Of a stretch of 43,858 nt of DNA, positions 38,314 to 43,858 are shown piece by piece. The DNA is taken from contig ONBC01000026.1 of NCBI GenBank assembly GCA_900315955.1, positions 1 through 43,858 on the forward strand, in the 5' to 3' direction. Source of the stretch: an uncultured Prevotella sp. (GTDB taxonomy: Bacteria > Bacteroidota > Bacteroidia > Bacteroidales > Bacteroidaceae). Under the pieces are notes generated by a model that saw only the letters and a program-made list of their open reading frames with translations, did no database searches and was not told the origin of the DNA. The position numbers were made by a program, and so were the translations under genes. Each line of letters begins with the position of its first letter. Within the stretch, counting starts at the first letter, position 1.

Positions 38314-38352
38314 CAAAAAAGCGTGGGAGACTGACAATCGCTCGTCCCACAC
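38314..38352 (-). terminator. Intrinsic terminator in the upstream region of the RiPP precursor
   Basis: On the minus strand the stem GTGTGGGA ... TCCCACGC is followed by TTTTTT. It ends about 60 bases before the precursor start codon. It could end an upstream ncRNA or act as an attenuator. Confidence 0.8.
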
Positions 38353-38640
38353 TTCGAGGCTTCTGGCATGCCCATTGTCGTCAGAACGAGCAACGCAGAA
38401 GCCCACGCCGATATGTACGCCAAATGAAAGAACCAACTTACACTCATAAGAGCTTAGCTGATCTTACAAATGGATGAATACACACCCATGGACATCTACT
38501 GTTGCTAAATTCTTTGACGACAAATGAAATCTGCCAGAATTTCGAAGTGTCAAGAATGAAGCGCTAGTAAACGCCTTCTCATATATATGATCCCCATGCC
38601 CTCTGCAACCCGAAGGAAACAGCTAATGGACTGAGGATGC
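38314..38640 (-). ncRNA. Candidate structured RNA or attenuator leader upstream of the RiPP precursor
   Basis: A TAACTTTG box (38641-38648, minus strand) would start a transcript near 38635 that ends at the terminator at 38314. Inside, several stems can be read: TTCTTGAC with GTCAAAGAA, ATGGGTG with CATCCAT, GGCTTCTG with CAGAAGCC, and an inner TTG(C)TCGT with ACGACAA. The terminator arm contains ACGAGC, which can instead pair with the upstream GCTCGT, so two exclusive folds are possible. Frames across the region are short and unconvincing. I do not recognise an Rfam family. Confidence 0.45.
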
Positions 38641-38648
38641 TGCAAAGT
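38641..38648 (-). promoter_or_regulatory. Putative -7 box for the RNA/RiPP transcript
   Basis: The minus strand reads TAACTTTG, matching TAnnTTTG, with a T-rich block (TTTTT) at the -33 distance. It is the only good box upstream of the RiPP precursor; no TAnnTTTG is seen between the terminator and the gene. Confidence 0.5.
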
Positions 38649-38729
38649 TAGGAAAATTTCTTGTTATTAAAAAATTTTAGAGATAGAAATTTAAACTGTT
38701 TTTTAGTTTTTGCAATCGGTAATTTTGCA

Positions 38730-38860
38730 GCAGATAAGGAACACCGCTCATGCCACCCCTGTGGTACCGGTACCATGGCAGTGATATGAGCGGTACCACC
38801 AAAGTTGATTCGCGCGGTACCATAGGTGCGATACAGCGGTATCAAGCGAGCGATTTTATC
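38730..38860. repeat. GGTACC-centred degenerate tandem repeat and palindrome
   Basis: GGTACC occurs four times and GGTATC once at a spacing of about 22-24 bases from 38751 on. The first two are adjacent (ggtaccggtacc). An inverted pair accgctcat/atgagcggt encloses the start of the array. A short minus-strand frame runs across it but looks like a repeat translation. Confidence 0.7.
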
Positions 38861-38921
38861 AAATCAACAAAAATCGAATAAAACCGGGATAAAACCTATC
38901 TCGGTAATGACCTGTCTCAGT

Positions 38922-39063
38922 AAAGACCATCTCAATTTAAGGAATATAGTGACAGGGTTTTTAGATTGGTTTTAGAAGGTTTTTCTTGGCTTCAGACGAT
39001 TACAACGAGCAGATAAGGAATCAACGAAAACCGAAGAAAAGCAGGATAAAACCTATTTCAGTA
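38922..39063. repeat. About 140-bp direct repeat, copy B (right edge of the accessory insert)
   Basis: Same sequence and orientation as 35200-35337. A partial extra copy of the repeat's right end lies immediately upstream (38858-38910, aatcgaataaaaccgggat). It lies about 160 bases upstream of the FadL-type gene. Confidence 0.9.
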
Positions 39064-39185
39064 GATATATTCGCAGAACTACTTCGCACGTAGCTAACGA
39101 TGCAAATCCCTTGATGTAAATCAATAAAACAGTTAAAGGCTATGCAATTAAAGGCCTTATTAAAGGAAGTATAGAACAATTTATA

Positions 39186-39193
39186 TAACTTTG
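39186..39193 (+). promoter_or_regulatory. Putative -7 box for the FadL-type gene
   Basis: TAACTTTG matches TAnnTTTG, 30 bases before the ATG at 39224. No clear -33 box. Confidence 0.5.
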
Positions 39194-39223
39194 CAGCCAA
39201 TTTCAATAAAGACTTTTTTAGAT

Positions 39224-40837
39224 ATGACCAAGAAGAGATGGGCAGGTGCCGCAATCGCCGCCCTCATTGCACAAGGCGTGCTCGCCGGAGGCATCAATAC
39301 CAATAGCAACATGAGCGTAGCCTTTACCCGCACGCTTTCACGCGACGCTGTCATCGCCACCGACGGCGTCTATTTCAACCCCGCCGGCGTTGTTTTCATG
39401 GCTCCGGGATTTCATTATTCCATGGGCTGGCAGCTCATCACGCAGCGCCGTTACATCGACAACACCTACCCGCTCTTTGCCAACAACACGGCGAACCCCA
39501 CTACGAGCCGCGAGTTTAAGGGCAAATCCCTGGCTCCCTTCTTCCCCACGTTCCAGATGGCATACAACCGCGGGAAGTTCTCTTTCCAAGCCAATGCCGG
39601 TGTCACCGGAGGCGGCGGCAAGTGCACATTCGATGACGGCTTAGGTTCCTTCGAGAAGATCGTCTCTGAGACAGCCGTGGCCGCTTCGGGCCTCGCCTCA
39701 ACCATCGACAACGCCCTCGGCCAGCAACTCTTAGGTGCCGGCGTGCCGGCAGCCCTGGTACAGCAGCTTGGCGCCAAGGGCTTCTCCAGCGACAACTATT
39801 TCGGCACCAAGGGTTCCTACTCGGCTACAAGTTTTATGCGCGGCAGACAGTATTACTATAGTCTCTCGCTCGGCGTGGCGTATAAGCTCACCGAGAACCT
39901 CGGCGTGGCTGCCGCTGCACGTGGCGTCTACGCATCGTCCAACTATTACGGCTACGTACGCAATATCAAGGTAGGCAATGTACCGCTCTACACCGTCCTC
40001 GACCCTACGAAGACCAACGCTGCCGACATTGAACTCAACTGCGACCAATCGGGCTTTGGCGTGACGCCGATCATCGGCATCGACTATCGCCTGGGCCGCT
40101 GGAACTTCGCTGCCAAATACGAGTTTAAGACCCGCATGCGCCTGAAAAACTCTGCCGTCAACCAGTTCCCTTCCATCGGTAACCTCGGCAATAACCTCGC
40201 AACGGCCCTGGCAACGAACCTCCAGCAAGCCGGACTGAGCGCAGACATGGCACAGGCTGTAACCAATGCCACGCTCAATTCACCAGCGGTAGCAGCGACA
40301 ACAAGCATGCTGAAACAGAAATTCGATGAAGGCATCAACAGTGCCACCGGTGAGTACCAGGACGGCAAGAAGATTGCCGGAGACCTCCCCGCCATTCTCT
40401 CTGTAGGAGTGGCTTACACGCCCATCGACCAGCTGCGCCTCAATGCCGGCTTCCATTATTATTACGACAAGCAGGCTACCCAATACAACGACAGACAGAA
40501 GAAGCTCAAACGCGGAACGGTAGAGTACAGTTGCGCCGTGGAGTACGACCCCGTGAAATGGCTCACGGTCTCCGCCGGTTACCAGCGCACAAGCTATGGG
40601 TTGACAGAAGACTATATGGACGACAAGTCGTTCGTCGTCTCCTCCAATGGTATCGGCTGCGGCTTTGCCATCAAGACCAGCGCAAGGAGCCGTGTCAACG
40701 TGGGCTACTTCCACAGCTTCTACGAGACGATGAACACATCCAAGGACGTGGACCTCAACGGCACAAAGGTTCCCTATACCGCCAATTACACACGCCACAA
40801 CAACGTGTTTGGCGTAGGACTTGACCTCGACCTGTAA
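39224..40837 (+). CDS. OmpP1/FadL/TodX-family outer membrane channel
   Basis: This 537-residue protein has a signal peptide (MTKKRWAGAAIAALIAQGVLA). It is followed by the family hallmark near the mature N-terminus (SRDAVIATDGVYFNPAGVVFM, the NPAG motif) and a long barrel ending FGVGLDLDL, with a C-terminal hydrophobic residue as expected. Members take up long-chain fatty acids or other hydrophobic compounds by lateral diffusion. I chose the ATG at 39224 because it starts the signal peptide; the one at 39191 lies inside the promoter box. It ends in a spacer with a long hairpin. Confidence 0.9.
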   Translation: MTKKRWAGAAIAALIAQGVLAGGINTNSNMSVAFTRTLSRDAVIATDGVYFNPAGVVFMAPGFHYSMGWQLITQRRYIDNTYPLFANNTANPTTSREFKGKSLAPFFPTFQMAYNRGKFSFQANAGVTGGGGKCTFDDGLGSFEKIVSETAVAASGLASTIDNALGQQLLGAGVPAALVQQLGAKGFSSDNYFGTKGSYSATSFMRGRQYYYSLSLGVAYKLTENLGVAAAARGVYASSNYYGYVRNIKVGNVPLYTVLDPTKTNAADIELNCDQSGFGVTPIIGIDYRLGRWNFAAKYEFKTRMRLKNSAVNQFPSIGNLGNNLATALATNLQQAGLSADMAQAVTNATLNSPAVAATTSMLKQKFDEGINSATGEYQDGKKIAGDLPAILSVGVAYTPIDQLRLNAGFHYYYDKQATQYNDRQKKLKRGTVEYSCAVEYDPVKWLTVSAGYQRTSYGLTEDYMDDKSFVVSSNGIGCGFAIKTSARSRVNVGYFHSFYETMNTSKDVDLNGTKVPYTANYTRHNNVFGVGLDLDL

Positions 40838-40889
40838 ATTCTCACAGGATTTATCGCCGGTCTGAAGGCCGCAACTACTCAGCAGGCAA

Positions 40890-40947
40890 GTAGGAGGCAC
40901 GGCGTCTCGCCGTGCAAGAATGTGCGTCGAGACGCCGCACCTCCTAC
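40890..40947. terminator. 20-bp inverted repeat (REP-like hairpin) after the FadL-type gene
   Basis: Arms 40890-40909 (gtaggaggcacggcgtctcg) and 40928-40947 pair at 18 of 20 positions around an 18-base loop. There is no T run. It may stabilise or end the mRNA, or be a REP-like palindrome of the kind that REP-associated transposases act on. Confidence 0.7.
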
Positions 40948-41016
40948 TGCAAAGCCAGTGCTAACTATTTAGTTATATAGAAGCGTGATTTCTGAGTTCT
41001 GCCATCGCGTCGCGCC

Positions 41017-41116
41017 GTGTCACGATCCTGCCTCAGTTGTGTCACGATCCTGCCTCAGTTGTGTCACGATCCTGCCTCAGTTGTGTCACGATCCTGCCTC
41101 AGTTGTGTCACGATCG
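41017..41116. repeat. 22-bp tandem repeat array 2, four and a half units
   Basis: Four identical 22-base units (gtgtcacgatcctgcctcag plus tt) and a partial fifth. The reverse complement matches array 1 at 26049-26180 (GTGACAC and TGAGGCA shared). It lies downstream of the FadL-type gene, in the same sense relative to that gene as array 1 relative to lptB. Confidence 0.92.
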
Positions 41117-41178
41117 CCGACCTCGGCTTTAAGATCTACCGCAACTTAAACAATACAGAAAAATAAGCTTCGCCATTC

Positions 41179-41209
41179 TTTGCAAACTCGTTTCTTTGTT
41201 ATATCTTTG
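41179..41209 (+). promoter_or_regulatory. Full Bacteroidota promoter upstream of the DUF3142-like lipoprotein gene
   Basis: TTTG (41179-41182), then exactly 19 bases, then TATCTTTG (41202-41209), in full agreement with the consensus. The start site should be near 41216, giving a leader of about 14 nt. Confidence 0.75.
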
Positions 41210-41229
41210 CGCTTGTAAAGTAATGATAT

Positions 41230-42195
41230 ATGAATGAGAAAAGACTGTCCGGTCTCTGTACGCTTCTGCTTGCGTCGCTTTTGATCGTGATGCTGGCTGG
41301 ATGCCGACGAGAGGAGCACACGGCTCAGCCCCAGCGCTCCGTCTATTGCTGGCAGACGACATTCGCTCCCAACGACTCAACTGTGGCGGCCTTCATCCGT
41401 CACCAACGCATCACACATATCTATCTGCGATATTTCGACGTGGTGATGACCCAAGGCACACCCATGCCCAACGCCAGTGTCAATGTGGTGGGGCGCGTAC
41501 CCAAAGGAGTGACAGTGACACCGGTGGTCTACATCACCAACGACTGCATGAAGGCAATCGGACAAAACCATACCGAGGCTACGGACTTGGCCAAGAAGCT
41601 CCTCAGGCGCGTCAGACAGATGACAAGCACTCTGCAACTCGGAGCGGTCAGCGAACTGCAGATCGACTGCGACTGGACCGTTACTACACGACGCACCTAC
41701 TTCGATTTTCTCTCTGTCCTGCGTGACTTGGCATACGAGCAACACTTGCAGCTGTCGACCACCATCCGCTTTCATCAGCTCACACAACCCGTACCGCCTG
41801 CCGACCGCGGCGTGCTGATGGCATATAACACCGGCGACGTGCGCGACATCAGCAACCGCTACCCCATACTCAACATTGCTGATGTGAAGCCCTACCTGCG
41901 TTATCTCGCCACCTACCGCCTGCCCCTATCCACCGCCTACCCCATCTTCTCCTGGCGTGTGCTCTTCCGTGGCGGCCACTTCGTCGGCATTCTCCACAGC
42001 GACGACGACTATCCGATACTTCCGGGCGACAAGATCGTCCGCCGCGCAGCCGATGCCAGACACATCCTCGAAGCCCATCAGACCATCAGTGAGCTGCGAC
42101 CCGATGCCCACGACGAGATCATTCTCTATGATTTACAAACCAACAACATAAAAAACCTCCAAGTTTCTGATTATGAAAAAATTTATCATCGTTAG
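41230..42195 (+). CDS. Lipoprotein resembling DUF3142 (TIM-barrel, glycosidase-like)
   Basis: This 321-residue protein has a lipoprotein signal (LIVMLAGC, lipid-modified Cys25). The mature part starts with a Tyr/Trp-rich strand (RSVYCWQTTFAPND). It contains ITHIYLRYFDV and SELQIDCDWTVTTRRTYFDFL, the pattern of the catalytic-side strand in DUF3142 and GH18-like barrels, though the acidic pair DxDxxE is not complete. A surface or periplasmic role in glycan handling is possible but unproven. The next gene starts inside its 3' end. Confidence 0.65.
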   Translation: MNEKRLSGLCTLLLASLLIVMLAGCRREEHTAQPQRSVYCWQTTFAPNDSTVAAFIRHQRITHIYLRYFDVVMTQGTPMPNASVNVVGRVPKGVTVTPVVYITNDCMKAIGQNHTEATDLAKKLLRRVRQMTSTLQLGAVSELQIDCDWTVTTRRTYFDFLSVLRDLAYEQHLQLSTTIRFHQLTQPVPPADRGVLMAYNTGDVRDISNRYPILNIADVKPYLRYLATYRLPLSTAYPIFSWRVLFRGGHFVGILHSDDDYPILPGDKIVRRAADARHILEAHQTISELRPDAHDEIILYDLQTNNIKNLQVSDYEKIYHR

Positions 42196-43858
42196 CCTCC
42201 TGCTGATGACTGTCGGCAGATCGATGGCTTGCGTGCCGGAGAAACCTACCTACAACTATTACCTCATGTGCGTGGAGCCGACACAGCAACAGACCGAGAG
42301 CAAACAGCTCAAAGCCATCAACGACTTCTGGAAACAGTATACCAACGGCGATCTCACTGACACATGGAACTATCCTACACGGAAACAACTGCTGCAACGC
42401 AGGCAGGGACTCACGCAGATGCTCGCTGCCGCAAAGGCTTATCGTGGACGCAGGCTGTCGGCTCAATACCGCCTGCTCGCCATGCGCGCCAACATGCTCT
42501 TGGGCAACGACATCCAGAACATCAGTTACTGGAAGACCACGGCCTCCCGTACACCGCAGAGCGTCTACCGCGACATGATGGAGAACATCTATGCACGCGC
42601 ACTGCTCAAGACCGGCAAACAGCGTGACGCGCTGGAGATCTATGCCCGTCAAAACGACCAGCAGAGCATGCGCTGGTGCGTGCGCCACTACCGCAATCTC
42701 AGTGGTATCAAGGCCATCTATGCCCGCGATGCCAACAGCCGTGTTCTGCCCTATCTCGTACAGGACTTTGTCAACAACGTGCAGGAAACGCAGGATGTAT
42801 ATACCCGCCCGTCGGCTTTCATCCCGGATGCCGACAAGGCCCAGTGGACCAAAAAGGAATATACCGAGGCCATCGAGGAAGTCGGTGCCCGCGCGATCTA
42901 TCAAGATGAGGCACAAGCCTTCATCGCCTTCGCCACACAAGTACTGAAAGAGGGCAAAACCACAACGCCGGCTCTCTGGCACGAGGCCACTGGTGCTCTG
43001 CAACTGCTACTCGGCAACTACAGTGCCGCAAAGACTGCGCTTGCACAGGCCATCACCGCCGAAGGCACACAACGCATGCACGACAACGCCCGCGCCATCG
43101 CGGACATCAACAGCGTCTACGCTGAGAAAATGGACAACGATCAGCAGAGCCGGCTCATCAAGGAGATCGCATGGATGAGAAATATGAGCAAGCAGGCAGA
43201 AACAAAGGACGAACAGGGCATCACCTATGTGGCGGATCCCTATTTCGCCAACATGCTGCAACGCATGGTCTACAACCATCTCGTGCCCGAACTGCAAAAG
43301 CAGGGCAATGGTTTCCTCGCCCTCGCCATGCTCGCCAACATGGACAACCACGACAATGACGGCACGCTGCCGAGCATAAGAAAGCATGTGCCCACTTACT
43401 ATCAACCGGCTAATAGCTACATCAACCTGCCCGACTGGAGAGGAGATTACTACGATGCTTTGCAACATCTCACCGTCGACTCACTCAAACAGTACGTCGC
43501 TTACCTCCACGCAACGCATACCGACAGTCCGCTCGCTGAGGCAGCCTGCAAGAGCAGTTACCTGAACGACGATTACTACAACGATCTCATTGGTACACGT
43601 CTCATGGCTGCTGGCCTTTTTGAAGAAGCGATACCATATCTTAAAAAGGTAAGCACCGACTTCATCTACAACTCTAATATCTGTGGATACACCGGTCGCC
43701 GCAACTATCAGCAGCCGCGCTGGTTCGTGCATCAGGTCATCGCCGACACGTTGCAAACTGGTCCTCGCTCCGTTGCCATCACCGGCAACCAGAAGCTCAC
43801 ATTCTGTCAGGACATCACCAACTTGCAACACCGCTACCAAAACGCAGGCAGCGACACA
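42173..43858 (+). CDS. Large exported protein of unknown function, 5' part
   Basis: The frame is open from the ATG at 42173 to the end of the window (562 codons) and continues beyond it. The protein starts with a signal peptide (MKKFIIVSLLLMTVGRSMA, cut before or near Cys20). It is rich in helical, Tyr- and Gln-containing segments of tetratricopeptide character (YRLLAMRANMLLGND, ARALLKTGKQRDALEIYAR, ALQLLLGNYSAAKTALAQAI). It overlaps the DUF3142-like lipoprotein gene by 23 bases, so the two are translationally linked and probably act together in the envelope. I do not recognise the family. Confidence 0.85.
   Translation, partial: MKKFIIVSLLLMTVGRSMACVPEKPTYNYYLMCVEPTQQQTESKQLKAINDFWKQYTNGDLTDTWNYPTRKQLLQRRQGLTQMLAAAKAYRGRRLSAQYRLLAMRANMLLGNDIQNISYWKTTASRTPQSVYRDMMENIYARALLKTGKQRDALEIYARQNDQQSMRWCVRHYRNLSGIKAIYARDANSRVLPYLVQDFVNNVQETQDVYTRPSAFIPDADKAQWTKKEYTEAIEEVGARAIYQDEAQAFIAFATQVLKEGKTTTPALWHEATGALQLLLGNYSAAKTALAQAITAEGTQRMHDNARAIADINSVYAEKMDNDQQSRLIKEIAWMRNMSKQAETKDEQGITYVADPYFANMLQRMVYNHLVPELQKQGNGFLALAMLANMDNHDNDGTLPSIRKHVPTYYQPANSYINLPDWRGDYYDALQHLTVDSLKQYVAYLHATHTDSPLAEAACKSSYLNDDYYNDLIGTRLMAAGLFEEAIPYLKKVSTDFIYNSNICGYTGRRNYQQPRWFVHQVIADTLQTGPRSVAITGNQKLTFCQDITNLQHRYQNAGSDT

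Noticed and set aside
38158-38436. Minus-strand frame of 92 codons over the RiPP precursor start
   Set aside because: It overlaps the precursor in another frame and runs through a terminator and hairpins; no protein family is recognisable, and an RNA explanation fits better.
38648-38845. Minus-strand frame of 65 codons across the GGTACC array
   Set aside because: It is a translation of the repeat (YGTARI, GGTAHI) with no other support.
42119-43003. Minus-strand frame of 294 codons at the right end
   Set aside because: It is antisense to an open plus-strand frame with a signal peptide that continues out of the window and overlaps its upstream partner.

Overview
The window looks like a chromosomal segment of a Prevotella-type member of the Bacteroidota, of medium GC content. 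The evidence is the gene content (OstA-like protein plus SurA between guaB and mutL, DUF177-rpmF-fabH, OmpA-family and FadL-family outer-membrane proteins) and the promoters, which follow the Bacteroidota pattern TTTG-N19-TAnnTTTG. The clearest are upstream of clpP and upstream of the lipoprotein gene at 41230. Most genes are housekeeping genes, and most of the middle lies on the minus strand.

Layout. 1-196: 3' end of an M13 peptidase gene. 197-1526: repeat-rich spacer and a REP-associated (Y1/HUH) transposase. 1540-6886: asd, divergent from a Kef-type antiporter with UspA-like tail, lolD and tilS. 7101-12808 (minus): OmpA-family protein, asnS, a pseudouridine synthase with a large low-complexity N-terminus, purB. 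12995-13048: a 5'-truncated tRNA-Val remnant. 13127-19709 (minus): guaB, surA, OstA-like gene and mutL as one tight block (nucleotide synthesis, outer-membrane biogenesis, mismatch repair). 19909-25883 (minus): tig, clpP, clpX, recQ. 26218-28934: lptB and, divergently, mlaE-mlaF (LPS and phospholipid transport). 28956-33836 (minus): small lipoprotein, der, era, fabH, rpmF, DUF177. 33936-35093: orphan sensor histidine kinase.

35200-39063 is the accessory part. Two copies of a repeat of about 140 bp, in the same orientation, bracket an AT-rich insert holding a DUF1294/I9-like fusion gene and a RiPP (ribosomally made, modified peptide) cluster. The cluster has a 71-residue precursor with ten cysteines, six of them at exact four-residue spacing, a radical SAM/SPASM maturase and a PqqD-like recognition protein. 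A promoter, a strongly foldable stretch of about 320 nt and an intrinsic terminator lie just upstream of the precursor and may form an ncRNA or attenuator leader. This cluster is the best candidate for an undescribed system.

39224-43858 (plus): a FadL/OmpP1-type channel, a DUF3142-like lipoprotein and the 5' part of a large exported protein of unknown function that overlaps it.

Many spacers carry short tandem or inverted repeats of unrelated families. These include 22-bp repeats at two distant loci in the same sense relative to the upstream gene, and a 26-bp inverted-repeat element upstream of the transposase. Identities were judged by reading motifs; no database search was possible.
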